DNA from: a virus
Direction: 5' to 3' (one strand)
DNA: 22,633 nt
Virus record (IMG/VR): IMGVR_UViG_3300049489_000882
Span: 1-22,633 of that record
Part shown: in pieces, positions 8,590-16,121 of the stretch
Numbering within the stretch: the first letter of the stretch is position 1
Layout of the letters: each line of letters begins with the position of its first letter
Position numbers and translations under genes: made by a program
The notes under the pieces: model-generated
What the model saw: only the letters and a program-made list of their open reading frames with translations
The model's database searches: none
What the model was told of the DNA's origin: nothing

Positions 8590-8799
8590 TTAGAGCACTT
8601 CGCTCTTTTTAGGTGCAGAAGGCTGTGCCTTGCTTGGGACAGATACCTTGAGGACCGCATAGGGGAATCCGTTTGGCTTCAGCCCGATATGCAGAATTTG
8701 TGCTGGCACCTGCACTTGCTCAACCATCCTTTGCTTGAGGTTGTCGAACGACCGCCCGTCAATCATGACTAGATTCGAAAATCCATTGATGTCTTCCAT
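8590..8799 (-). CDS. Small hypothetical protein after the capsid gene
   Basis: A 69-residue protein starting MEDINGFSNLVMIDGRSFDN, with SD AAGGA 8 bases before the ATG. A central hydrophobic part (VQVPAQILHIGLKPNGFPYAVLKVSV) is followed by a Pro/Lys/Ser-rich tail (PSKAQPSAPKKSEVL). It is conserved in phase with the operon (9 bp to the next gene). Position after the major capsid protein suggests a decoration or head-completion role, but nothing in the sequence proves it. Confidence 0.65.
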   Translation of the reverse strand: MEDINGFSNLVMIDGRSFDNLKQRMVEQVQVPAQILHIGLKPNGFPYAVLKVSVPSKAQPSAPKKSEVL

Positions 8800-8823
8800 G
8801 CTTCGTTTCCTTCAGTATTTTGA

Positions 8824-8860
8824 AAAATAGGCGGCTAACTCCTCATCGGTGAAAGCCGCC
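8824..8860 (-). terminator. Possible partial terminator/attenuator after the capsid gene
   Basis: On the minus strand GGCGGCT (8860-8854) can pair with AGCCGCC (8836-8830), a perfect 7-bp GC-rich stem, followed by TATTTTT. The 17-base loop is long for an intrinsic terminator, so full termination is doubtful. A partial stop here would raise capsid mRNA relative to downstream genes. The same stretch is also an open reading frame in phase with the capsid gene (see findings). Confidence 0.35.
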
Positions 8861-8895
8861 GTGCTATCGAGAATTACACTAGGAACAATGTCGAA

Positions 8896-9765
8896 TTAAG
8901 CGCCGGTCTGGACTTTGATATGCTTCGCCGCGCCTTGGATACCAAGCTTCGCACCAATCACCCAGTCCACAGACATGACAAAAGCAAACTCATGCTGGCT
9001 GTGCTTGTCAGAGATTTTGAACCGTGGTTCATATTGGGAAACCATGTACAAAAAGTCCGGGTGAAAGAAGAGGCCACCGGCAGTCGCGCCAGCTGTTTGG
9101 GTGTTGTCTTCGAAGATATTAAAGCCGTATCGCTTCAGCCCGATTTGGCCGCTGATCACAGGAGTATCACCGCCGACAAAATCAGCCGATGTAAACGTCG
9201 TGTCGACCAAAAGGTCCGAGTAATACTGGGGAGCGAGCAGACCATACCATGGCTTGTTATAACCCCATTTTGCAATCGCTGCCGTCTCACGGGCAGTCGA
9301 AACAGTCGCGGCTGTCATGGTCGCAATCGATGGGATGGTTGTGGTAGGTGCTACCAGGGAGTAGAGGTAGGTGTTCAGCTGATTGCTGATCGCCTGAACC
9401 ATTGCAGCGCGAATCTCAGTCGCACGCGATCCCACAGGGTCGATCATGGATTGGATCGCGACAAGGTCATGGAAGTCATAGGAAGCTACAATTCGCTGGT
9501 CAGCTGTCACAGAGACAGATGACAGTGAGATTGCTTCGGGAGTGAACGTACGGCCAACGCCCGCGCCGTCGATTGTCAGGCGTTCACCTGTTGGAGCATT
9601 GATTTGGTTGACCTTGACTGTATCGCCCATTTCGCGGAGGTCGCCCGTGTAGTCACGGTTTACGAGGTTATAAAGGAGGTTGGTTTGCCGGAGCTCATCC
9701 ATAAAAAGGGGAGCCCAAAAAGTTTGGATCGCACTGGTTACCTGGTCTAAATCTGAGTTTGCCAT
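8896..9765 (-). CDS. Major capsid protein (HK97 fold, P22 coat-like)
   Basis: A 289-residue protein that should form the icosahedral shell. It begins MANSDLDQVTSAIQTFWAPLF, and the SD AGGGTGACGAC precedes the ATG at 9765. The sequence follows the HK97-fold layout: N-terminal helix (residues 5-35), a beta/extended E-loop-like part (LREMGDTVKVNQINAPTGERL), a spine helix (ATEIRAAMVQAISNQLNTYLYSL, about residues 135-160), P-domain strands and a C-terminal A-domain region (FFHPDFLYMVSQYEPRF, WVIGAKLGIQGAAKHI). 'Gene 5/P22 coat-like' proteins share this profile and lack a prohead protease, and none is encoded here. It follows the scaffold gene, as usual. Confidence 0.92.
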   Translation of the reverse strand: MANSDLDQVTSAIQTFWAPLFMDELRQTNLLYNLVNRDYTGDLREMGDTVKVNQINAPTGERLTIDGAGVGRTFTPEAISLSSVSVTADQRIVASYDFHDLVAIQSMIDPVGSRATEIRAAMVQAISNQLNTYLYSLVAPTTTIPSIATMTAATVSTARETAAIAKWGYNKPWYGLLAPQYYSDLLVDTTFTSADFVGGDTPVISGQIGLKRYGFNIFEDNTQTAGATAGGLFFHPDFLYMVSQYEPRFKISDKHSQHEFAFVMSVDWVIGAKLGIQGAAKHIKVQTGA

Positions 9766-9767
9766 GT

Positions 9768-9812
9768 CGTCACCCTTTTCGTTTGATAAGGATGACGACT
9801 GCCGTCACCCTT
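9768..9812 (-). promoter_or_regulatory. Alternative-hairpin element between scaffold stop and capsid SD
   Basis: In minus-strand RNA the 10-mer AAGGGUGACG occurs twice (9812-9803, starting inside the scaffold TAA stop, and 9777-9768, containing the capsid SD). One complementary arm, CGUCAUCCUU (9797-9788), lies between them. It can pair over 10 bp, with one G-U, with either copy. The first pairing (5-base loop) leaves the capsid SD free; the second (10-base loop) buries it. See findings. Confidence 0.55.
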
Positions 9813-10446
9813 AGAATTTATAGCTATGTTTAACTCGCCCGGCTTTCATTGCTTCCGTTTTTTCTTTGTACGAAAGCTTTTTCCACTCCTCGACACTCAA
9901 TGCATTCGCCGCCGAACCTGACTTGTCGCTGGGCAAAAACGCCTTGGCCGGTGCTGTGAGACGCGGATGCTCCTTTTGGAAGTCCGTGACCACTTGAGAT
10001 ACGGAGGTAAGATCAATTGAACCTTCGTCCGTAATCTCAATTCGATCCAAGGGAAGCAGGCCAAGATACTTGGCTTCCAGCTGGATGCCTTTTTCCTGTA
10101 GAAGTCCGAGCGTGGCGTTGAGTTTGCGAAAGTCTGTTTGCTCTTGCAGGAGGTGACTGGTTTTTTGTTCCAGTTCCAGCTTTTCGCGCTTCAGCTGTTC
10201 GATGTATTCAACGTGCTTTTTTTCAGATATTAGCTTTTGCTCTTCGACCGATTTTTTTTCGTTTTCGAAGGTCAAAAGGCGCTCTTGGACTTCCTGTAAC
10301 TTCTGCTTTGCATTCCGTTCCGCTCTTAACGTTTTCTCGTACGTATCAAACGAAACATGCTTGGGCTTTCCGTCACCGGCTCCGTCGCCACTGGCTAAAT
10401 CGGAGGAGGACCCACTGGATCCATCTAGGTGAGATTCTGCGTTCAT
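9811..10446 (-). CDS. Capsid scaffolding protein
   Basis: A 211-residue, highly charged protein just upstream of the capsid gene. A disordered, Ser/Gly/Asp-rich N-terminus (residues 1-30) leads into a long heptad coiled coil (about 36-115: AERNAKQKLQEVQERLLTF, EQKLISEKKHVEYIEQLKREKLELEQK). The C-terminus is a basic helix-turn segment (WKKLSYKEKTEAMKAGRVKHSYKF), the type of end that scaffolds use to bind coat protein. It should direct procapsid assembly and then leave the head. SD GAAGGAAC lies 6-7 bases before the ATG. The stop codon forms part of the alternative-hairpin element that follows. Confidence 0.9.
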   Translation of the reverse strand: MNAESHLDGSSGSSSDLASGDGAGDGKPKHVSFDTYEKTLRAERNAKQKLQEVQERLLTFENEKKSVEEQKLISEKKHVEYIEQLKREKLELEQKTSHLLQEQTDFRKLNATLGLLQEKGIQLEAKYLGLLPLDRIEITDEGSIDLTSVSQVVTDFQKEHPRLTAPAKAFLPSDKSGSAANALSVEEWKKLSYKEKTEAMKAGRVKHSYKF

Positions 10447-10490
10447 ACTAAGTTCCTTCGTTTATAAATGTCAATAGGGCGTGATACTTT

Positions 10491-10940
10491 TCAACGTCCC
10501 TTGAGTCCCGATTTTACAAAAGCCGCCGCGTCCTTAATTTCTTTTCCGCTAAGGACAAGAAAGCGCCGACCTTGCTCCTCCTGCCATTGAGCCTTGTTCG
10601 CTTCCTTTTGGGTTTTGAAGCCAAGGAAAAGCTGGGTCCGATTTGCTTTTTTTATGATCAGGCTATCAAGCATTTTCCCTGAGAACGTCAAATTGCTTGA
10701 CCTACCCGTTGCTGCCTCTGGGTGTCTTGGTTGCTTCGCCCGCCATTTTGCGTACTTGCTCGTGACCCGCTTGAGTTTGGAAGCTGGACCGCCTGGTTTT
10801 TGAACACCCTCGCCGCGTCCTCTGGTTCTGACTCTGATCATGGCAATCAGAAAAGTTCCGAGCCTTCGCATAGCATCAGGGCTATCGACCTTGCTGAGGA
10901 TCTTTGCAAAGGCTTTGCTCACGTCACTCGCTGCCGTCAC
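10491..10940 (-). CDS. Phage virion morphogenesis / gp10-like protein, second copy
   Basis: A 149-residue protein. I place the start at the GTG at 10940 because AAGAGG lies 6 bases upstream; the frame opens with a TTG at 10955 that lacks an SD. It overlaps the upstream gene by 17 bp. It has an N-terminal helix (SDVSKAFAKILSK), a long helix (AMRRLGTFLIAMIRVRTRG), a basic loop (KLKRVTSKYAKWRAKQ), then LTFSGKMLDSL, a short beta block (TQLFLGFKTQKE) and a C-terminal RRFL...KEIKDAAAFVKSGLK. This is the layout of Mu gpG / HK97 gp10-type proteins, which finish the head-tail joint. It shares that layout with the preceding gene, suggesting an old duplication. Confidence 0.75.
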   Translation of the reverse strand: MTAASDVSKAFAKILSKVDSPDAMRRLGTFLIAMIRVRTRGRGEGVQKPGGPASKLKRVTSKYAKWRAKQPRHPEAATGRSSNLTFSGKMLDSLIIKKANRTQLFLGFKTQKEANKAQWQEEQGRRFLVLSGKEIKDAAAFVKSGLKGR

Positions 10941-11385
10941 TTCGCACCTCTTCAATGATATCCTTCAGGTCCTTCTGCAAAATATCTAGGAACGGGCGCG
11001 CCTTCTTTGGATTGCCTTGGGGTTTTCCATAGCTACCTATGATATTCCCTTCAGCTTTCCGCTCCAAAAGTGTGCCCTTCCGAAAACCGATCGTAATTTG
11101 CCCGGTTGGGCTTTTGCTGGGAAAGTATTGCATCCCATCCAACATATCGTGCGACAGGCTAAGGTCAACGGGACCTCCAGCGGATACACCTTTTTTCTTT
11201 GCGTACTCCTCAGTGTACTTCCCAGCTTCCCCAGACCAGTCGCGTCCGAGGACATTGTAGCCTTTCTTGGATCGGTCTCGGATGAATTCCAAAACCCTGT
11301 CGGCTAACTCAGCCCTCTGGTTTGGATCAAAGTCCTTCGGTATCTGCAGAGTCAGCTGGGTCTCCTTGTTCCTCTCCCGTGCCAT
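10924..11385 (-). CDS. Phage virion morphogenesis / gp10-like protein, first copy
   Basis: A 153-residue protein starting MARERNKETQLTLQIPKD, overlapping the portal gene by 59 bp. Features in order: a helix (NQRAELADRVLEFIRDRSKKG), YTEEYAKKKG, DLSLSHDMLDGM, a beta block (TGQITIGFRKG) and KARPFLDILQKDLKDIIEEV. The 'MLD' followed by a G-F beta strand and an RPFL-type motif is typical of Mu gpG and HK97 gp10-type head-tail joining proteins. Unlike in many phages, two such genes stand side by side between portal and scaffold. The exact role is inferred. Confidence 0.76.
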   Translation of the reverse strand: MARERNKETQLTLQIPKDFDPNQRAELADRVLEFIRDRSKKGYNVLGRDWSGEAGKYTEEYAKKKGVSAGGPVDLSLSHDMLDGMQYFPSKSPTGQITIGFRKGTLLERKAEGNIIGSYGKPQGNPKKARPFLDILQKDLKDIIEEVRSDGSE

Positions 11386-12793
11386 TGCCTTGTACTCCCG
11401 ACTTTATGATAAATTTTTCCTCTTCAATTTCATCCATGAGGTCCTCTAGTTCATCCTCTGACAGGCCAGTATTGAGCATGGATACAGCCCGCTTTTTGGA
11501 TGTGAACCCAGCCACAACTTCGGCTTCCAGGTCCTTGACCAGTTCGCCGCGTGTTTGCATCGGTGTGGGTTTGACGAACTTAGTCACCACTCGCGCGGAC
11601 GGTGTGAAAATAGTTTTGTTTTCCACAATGCCAGCCGCGACCCACTTGGGATGAATATCCTTCAGGAGTTTTTCCCAGAATTCTCTCTCGAATTCCTCAT
11701 AGATTGTGATTTGCTTTTTGATCGAATCAAAAGTGTCTGACTCCTCGATCATTTTGCTGATACCGCTTGATAGCTGGTCCGCTCCGATTTGTCCGATTTG
11801 CCCTGGCCTGATTCCCTTGCTCGATAGCCAAAGGCTCATCTGTGAGGATGCAAGGCTTAGCGTCTCACCGATATCAATGGTTGGTTTGACTACATCGAAG
11901 CTTGGCTTTTCCCCGCCCGGTTTGGTCTGGAAAAGAAGGATTGAGTTAGGGGAAAATTCCACCTGCTTGTCATCGATGTCGATCCCAACAAAAACGGAGA
12001 AGGCTTGAAACTTCACCGCGTAGTTTAGATCAGTCAATAGCAGCGGGATGAGGAGAGTCATATCCTTATTGTCTGGCTGAATCGACGGCATAACGCAATC
12101 CTGAGAACCATTGGCATATGCAAAAGGAGTCACTCCATATATATTTTCCCCGTCCAATTCCCTTTGGCTCATCATGTCGCCAATGATATCGCCTGACTGA
12201 TCAATTATAATGAATTGGTAGTCTGTGTAGACATAGAAAATATCCTGTCTTTCGCCTTTTGCGTCCTGTCTTTTACCCATGAACACAATGATAACATCAG
12301 GCGTTGTTGGGTCGGTCATGCTGGTATTCATGACCAGAAATTGATGGTTCGGAATCGACCTAATGAAAGGCTTACGTGTTAACTCTCCAGGCTTTGGATT
12401 GTTAAGGCCTATCTGCAAAAGGCCATAGAGATATGCGTTAAAGTTTTCATTGTTTTTGGAAAACTTCCGATTCACTGAAAGGATTTCCTCATACCACTGC
12501 ACGAGTTTTTCATCCTGTTCGTTTCCCCCGACAACTTCCCTTGTCACGTTGCCGTCATAAATTTTTGTAAGCTTATCGACGATCTTTCTGAAGACATTGA
12601 TAGGCGCTTGCCTGGTCCTTGCAGCTGAGAAAGACTTGCGTCCGAGGTCCTCAAGCATTTTCTCTTCAAGAAGTCCTTTGACGTTCCCTTCCATGATTTC
12701 AAATATCTCGGCTTGATATTCAATGCGGGGAATTTCATTTCGAATGTATGCGGCTATTTGCTTTCGCGTGGAATCCTGGAATAGGTCGATCAT
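11327..12793 (-). CDS. Portal protein
   Basis: A 488-residue protein that would form the dodecameric DNA gate at one capsid vertex and bind the terminase. The ATG overlaps the large terminase stop (ATGA). The N-terminal third is helical (STRKQIAAYIRNEIPRIEYQ, APINVFRKIVDKLTKIYDG). Middle parts include beta-rich stem/wing elements (FIRSIPNHQFLVMNT, VIIVFMGKRQD) and a crown-like helical part. The C-terminus, SKKRAVSMLNTGLSEDELEDLMDEIEEEK, is a typical portal ending and is followed by an acidic tail (GEEQGDPADSADTEGL). Length and position directly after the large terminase are as expected. Confidence 0.93.
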   Translation of the reverse strand: MIDLFQDSTRKQIAAYIRNEIPRIEYQAEIFEIMEGNVKGLLEEKMLEDLGRKSFSAARTRQAPINVFRKIVDKLTKIYDGNVTREVVGGNEQDEKLVQWYEEILSVNRKFSKNNENFNAYLYGLLQIGLNNPKPGELTRKPFIRSIPNHQFLVMNTSMTDPTTPDVIIVFMGKRQDAKGERQDIFYVYTDYQFIIIDQSGDIIGDMMSQRELDGENIYGVTPFAYANGSQDCVMPSIQPDNKDMTLLIPLLLTDLNYAVKFQAFSVFVGIDIDDKQVEFSPNSILLFQTKPGGEKPSFDVVKPTIDIGETLSLASSQMSLWLSSKGIRPGQIGQIGADQLSSGISKMIEESDTFDSIKKQITIYEEFEREFWEKLLKDIHPKWVAAGIVENKTIFTPSARVVTKFVKPTPMQTRGELVKDLEAEVVAGFTSKKRAVSMLNTGLSEDELEDLMDEIEEEKFIIKSGVQGNGTGEEQGDPADSADTEGL

Positions 12794-14145
12794 AAATGTA
12801 TCACCTTATTTTGAGCGTTCTCATAGTCTTTGACATAGCAGACAGCATACCCAAGCGCGGTTGTCACATGCTGATACCTTTTGCTGTCATCCTCGAGGGC
12901 GGTCCCGGCTTTTTTCCTGGCCAGTTTCATACCCTGGTTTAGGACCGTGCATCCCTGGTAAACAAAAAGCCTGGTCTCTAGCCTAGCATTTTGACACAGT
13001 GCATTGACTGTTGTCCACCGCCGAACTATGGGCGGATTTATTTTTGCGATACACAGCTGCATGGGAAGCCGCCGCTGTGCAAACCACTCCTCTATGAGTT
13101 CATAGTTCGACCTCAGTGAGTTCGATGACCTGGCCCGCCCCGTGGCATCGCCATAGATCATGAACTTTTGGAAGCCTTCGAAATAGCCCTTCGCCTGAAG
13201 GTCATCAAGGTTGTCAACGCACCACTTAGCTCCGTCTATGATCGATTCCCCAAAGAAATGAAAATTCCCATATCTGTCATATTGAAAAACGCAACACGAC
13301 TGAGGTTTCCCCTCGGCTGTGTTGAAGTCAAAACTTAGGCGCAAGGGAAGGGTTTTGTCAGGCTCATAGGCCGCCTTCCTTAGGTTCACCTCCTCGGAAT
13401 AGGCATGATAGATGCCAAGGCCTGATATCGTTATCCAGCGCCCTCTAAGGTATCTCTCAGCTTCCAGTACGGAGTAATCCTGCAATAGCTGGGTGATGTA
13501 AACCGGGTCAAGGTGAAAGTTATCAGTTGTGATTGAGTAGTAGACCAGCCGGGACGGAAATTGCTCCGCGCCTTCAATGAAATATTTGTACCAAAAACAG
13601 TCTGGCTCATCAGGATTAGTCGCGCAAATCAATAGGTTTTGGGTCACGGTCGGGATTCGGCGAAGGCGTGCCTTTAGAATCTTAAAGCCTGGCTCAAATT
13701 CATCGTCGTTTTCCGTGAGCTCCTCGATCAGAATCATGCTCAGCTTCAGCGACCTGAACTTGCCATAGCGCTTGTCCCCCCACGTCACCGATAGAATTCG
13801 CGACCCATTGGCAAAATCAATTTCCCCTGTGTTGTGGCGAATATCATAGTGATCACCTTCAACCATGCTCTCTTCCAGGTGTTCCAGGATTTCCCTGAAC
13901 AGAGTTTTCTTGAGGTCGGGAAGGGACCGCCGGCCAATGGCAACGCACGCTCCCGGGAATTGGATGCAATGGAGGATCGCGATGTGAGCCAGTAAAATGG
14001 ACTTGGCCGATCCGACCGAACCGCTCAAAAGGATTTCGGGCGTCCATTGTGCATAGTTGTGGCTGTGGATAAACCTGAGCACTTCGCACTGATAGCCGAA
14101 AGGAACGAACCCAGAAAGGCTCGTCTTAGAGTGCTTTGGGATCAT
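12790..14145 (-). CDS. terL: Terminase large subunit
   Basis: A 451-residue packaging ATPase and nuclease that pumps DNA into the prohead. The N-terminal ATPase has Walker A SGSVGSAKS (41-49), an adenine-motif region near the start, Walker B ILIEE (about 138-142) and coupling motif ICATNP (173-178). The C-terminal RNase H-like nuclease has the acidic residues D273 (SFDFN), D333 (YGDATGRARS) and an EDD group near 418-420 (EDDSKRYQHVTTALGY). The Walker A has SAKS where many terminases have GKS/T, a variant seen in some terminases. The gene overlaps the small subunit gene by 20 bp and the portal by 4 bp. Confidence 0.97.
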   Translation of the reverse strand: MIPKHSKTSLSGFVPFGYQCEVLRFIHSHNYAQWTPEILLSGSVGSAKSILLAHIAILHCIQFPGACVAIGRRSLPDLKKTLFREILEHLEESMVEGDHYDIRHNTGEIDFANGSRILSVTWGDKRYGKFRSLKLSMILIEELTENDDEFEPGFKILKARLRRIPTVTQNLLICATNPDEPDCFWYKYFIEGAEQFPSRLVYYSITTDNFHLDPVYITQLLQDYSVLEAERYLRGRWITISGLGIYHAYSEEVNLRKAAYEPDKTLPLRLSFDFNTAEGKPQSCCVFQYDRYGNFHFFGESIIDGAKWCVDNLDDLQAKGYFEGFQKFMIYGDATGRARSSNSLRSNYELIEEWFAQRRLPMQLCIAKINPPIVRRWTTVNALCQNARLETRLFVYQGCTVLNQGMKLARKKAGTALEDDSKRYQHVTTALGYAVCYVKDYENAQNKVIHL

Positions 14146-14536
14146 AGGCCAGCCGAATTGTGTTTTTCATTTCGTCCGTAGTAGGCACTGGCTGCACGTT
14201 GTCGGACCACCCGGCGAGGTTCTTCAGACAGAAAATAAGCATCGACACGTTGCCTCCCAAGGCCATCGTCACGGCTTTTCTTTTCAGCTGAATCTTAAGG
14301 GCGTCTTTTCTCTTTTCTCTTAACTCTGTTAGATTGGCGGCCTCAAAATGTTCGCACACAATTTTTTCCAGCGTGCTTTGCGATGGGATTTCGTCGTATT
14401 TGGCATCCTTGCCTTGCATCAATCGGAACAGTTCCACGCGAATGTCAGGCCACGAAGCTCCAAGGCATAGGAGCAAGTCGCACAGCATAGCAATTTGCGC
14501 TCGCCCTTCCGGTTCGAGCATCTTTTTACCCGCCAT
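14126..14536 (-). CDS. terS: Terminase small subunit
   Basis: A 136-residue protein that should recognise the packaging site and hand DNA to the large subunit. The start ATG overlaps the methyltransferase stop by 11 bp and has AAAGGG 6 bases upstream. The N-terminal half is an all-helical, HTH-like DNA-binding part (RAQIAMLCDLLLCLGASWPDIRVELFRLM, IPSQSTLEKIVCEHFEAANLTEL). The C-terminal part contains the recurrent small-terminase signature MLIFCLKNLAGWSDN. Position next to terL confirms it. Confidence 0.92.
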   Translation of the reverse strand: MAGKKMLEPEGRAQIAMLCDLLLCLGASWPDIRVELFRLMQGKDAKYDEIPSQSTLEKIVCEHFEAANLTELREKRKDALKIQLKRKAVTMALGGNVSMLIFCLKNLAGWSDNVQPVPTTDEMKNTIRLAYDPKAL

Positions 14537-15788
14537 CGGATACCCTTTCCGCTGTCTTGCCGGTTAAATTTTCCCACCTTTCGATGATTATATCGCAGTA
14601 GGAAGGATCCATTTCCATGGCAAAACATTTTTTGCCAAATTTTTCTGAAGCTATGATTGTTGTGCCTGATCCGCAAAAAGGCTCATAAATCGTTTTAATA
14701 AAATCCAATCGTTCAAGAAACCACGAAGGAACGTATATAGGCATTGTAGCTGCATGCTGTCCCTTTGCGACGTTATCACTTGCGGCGGTTGCGCCTTCTA
14801 TAACATTGTGAAACTTTCCTTGCCAATCGACTGGGAAACCTTTTTTTCTGCAATCTTTTTCCAAGCACAGAAAAAATTCGAATCGGTTTGTGAAAACTCC
14901 TTTATTAACATTGGGAGGCGCTGTGCTCTTTATCCATGGAAATACGTCCTTTACTGAATCGGCATAATATCCAAAAAATAAAGCCAAAGATCGTCTGTTG
15001 CCAGACAAGAACTGATTATTGAAAAAAACGTATTGACACGTATTCAACGCAATGTCGGTGAATTTTTTTAAAAAATCTAGGTATTCTTCGCTTGTTCTAT
15101 TGTCATCATTTTCTTTTTTATACTTACTTTTTCCTCCGTCATAGCCAAATGATCCAGCATTATATGGTGGCGAAGTAAAACATATATCCAATTTTACGTT
15201 ATCTGCTATTAGCTTGCTAACGCAATCATTGCTTGTACTGTCCCCGCACATAAGCCGATGATCTCCGAGCTGCCAAATTTCCCCAGTCTGCACGCGGGCC
15301 GGTGCTTTTTCTGGTATATCGTCTTCTTTGGATTCGTCGAATTCTTCTTTTGGCTTTTCGAATAGGCTCGATATATCGAACGTGATGTCTGGGAAATCAT
15401 AGTCACCGAAATCAAAATCCTCACCGTCAACAAATTCCAAAAATCCGTCCTTTTGGATTTTCCCGTATTGGGATATTGCAAGCAGAACCAGTTTTTTGGC
15501 ATCGCGATAGGTCTCGGCTGAGACGAATGCGCACGATATCGGCGGGACCTTGATCCCCTGCTTTCGCATCTGGGTAAGGACTGACACCCTTTGATGTCCA
15601 TCGATAATGTAAATCGTCTTATCGTTTTGCCAGACGTGGACCGTGAAGGAAAATCCCTCCTCGACAATCGACTTTCGAAGCTTGTTGAAGTTTTTATCGT
15701 CGAGCGTTTTCAGCTTCCCCTGGAACGGAGTCAGCTTTTCAATATCGACTAATTCATTTTTGATTATCCGGTTTCGAATCGTTTCCAT
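14526..15788 (-). CDS. ParB-like domain fused to DNA methyltransferase (N4-C or N6-A, beta class)
   Basis: A 420-residue fusion. Residues 1 to about 115 form a ParB/Srx-like domain (LVDIEKLTPF, then IIDGHQRV at 61-68). From about 170 the methyltransferase starts: GEIWQLGDHRLMCGDST (169-185), catalytic motif IV TSPPYN (205-210), NRFEFFLCL, HAATMPIYVPSWFLERL and S-adenosylmethionine-binding motif I EPFCGSGTT (369-377). Motif order IV before I is class beta; SPPY is more frequent in cytosine-N4 enzymes, but adenine-N6 is possible. It probably modifies phage DNA against host restriction. The methyltransferase part is clearly more AT-rich than the flanking genes, a sign of separate origin. ParB-methylase fusions next to terminase genes are common in phages and prophages. 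Confidence 0.93.
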   Translation of the reverse strand: METIRNRIIKNELVDIEKLTPFQGKLKTLDDKNFNKLRKSIVEEGFSFTVHVWQNDKTIYIIDGHQRVSVLTQMRKQGIKVPPISCAFVSAETYRDAKKLVLLAISQYGKIQKDGFLEFVDGEDFDFGDYDFPDITFDISSLFEKPKEEFDESKEDDIPEKAPARVQTGEIWQLGDHRLMCGDSTSNDCVSKLIADNVKLDICFTSPPYNAGSFGYDGGKSKYKKENDDNRTSEEYLDFLKKFTDIALNTCQYVFFNNQFLSGNRRSLALFFGYYADSVKDVFPWIKSTAPPNVNKGVFTNRFEFFLCLEKDCRKKGFPVDWQGKFHNVIEGATAASDNVAKGQHAATMPIYVPSWFLERLDFIKTIYEPFCGSGTTIIASEKFGKKCFAMEMDPSYCDIIIERWENLTGKTAERVSDGG

Positions 15789-16048
15789 TATTTTCCTATC
15801 GACTCCAAAAATGAGGCCAATCGATCAAAGACGCCTGTTTTGTTTTCGGGTGTTTCGGGGACGGTCCCTTGGAATGGAACGATCGCGCCGTTGGAACAGA
15901 TGCAGGCATTGAGGGAAACGGCGCTCAGGTTATCTTTTCGCCCGCACTTATTGTAGCACCATGCCCAAGTCGTTTTCAGGATGACCATCGGCGGTTCGGG
16001 TGTCGAAGCACAAGACACCAGGAAAAAACCCAAGCATATTAGCCTCAT
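15788..16048 (-). CDS. Small cysteine-rich lipoprotein
   Basis: An 86-residue protein with a signal peptide and lipobox LVSC (lipidated Cys13), followed by ASTPEPP. The mature part is Cys-rich (WCYNKCGRKDN and NACICSNGAIVPF) and could form disulfide bonds in the periplasm; the end is an amphipathic helix (GVFDRLASFLESIG). It is the first gene of the leftward operon and is coupled to the methyltransferase gene by TAATG. Phage-coded lipoproteins often protect the infected cell from superinfection or act in lysis. Neither role can be shown here. Confidence 0.82.
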   Translation of the reverse strand: MRLICLGFFLVSCASTPEPPMVILKTTWAWCYNKCGRKDNLSAVSLNACICSNGAIVPFQGTVPETPENKTGVFDRLASFLESIGK

Positions 16049-16084
16049 ATATCCACAGCCTTTCTCTTCTAATGATATTAGATA

Positions 16085-16113
16085 GTTATACCTAATCCTT
16101 ACTTTTGAGTAAA
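16085..16113 (-). promoter_or_regulatory. Leftward sigma70-type promoter of the structural operon
   Basis: On the minus strand TTTACT (16113-16108) and TATAAC (16090-16085) are separated by exactly 17 bp. They match the -35 consensus at 4 of 6 and the -10 at 5 of 6. Transcription would start near 16078, about 30 bases before the lipoprotein ATG. Inverted repeats ATTAG/CTAAT (16077-16081 and 16092-16096) bracket the -10 box. Confidence 0.6.
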
Positions 16114-16121
16114 GGCCTCAA

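Noticed and set aside
8194-8772. 192-residue plus-strand open frame
   Set aside because: Antisense to two well-supported tail/head genes; composition rich in Cys, Arg and His as expected of a shadow frame.
8920-9522. 200-residue plus-strand open frame opposite the capsid gene
   Set aside because: Antisense to the major capsid gene, Arg/Cys/His-rich, no SD support.
10447-10490. TTGACA on the minus strand before the scaffold gene, as a -35 box
   Set aside because: No acceptable -10 box follows at 16-18 bp; the best candidate overlaps the start codon.
11725-11745. Half-site AAAGTGTC inside the portal gene as a further operator
   Set aside because: Only one half-site is present and the other arm is missing; probably chance.
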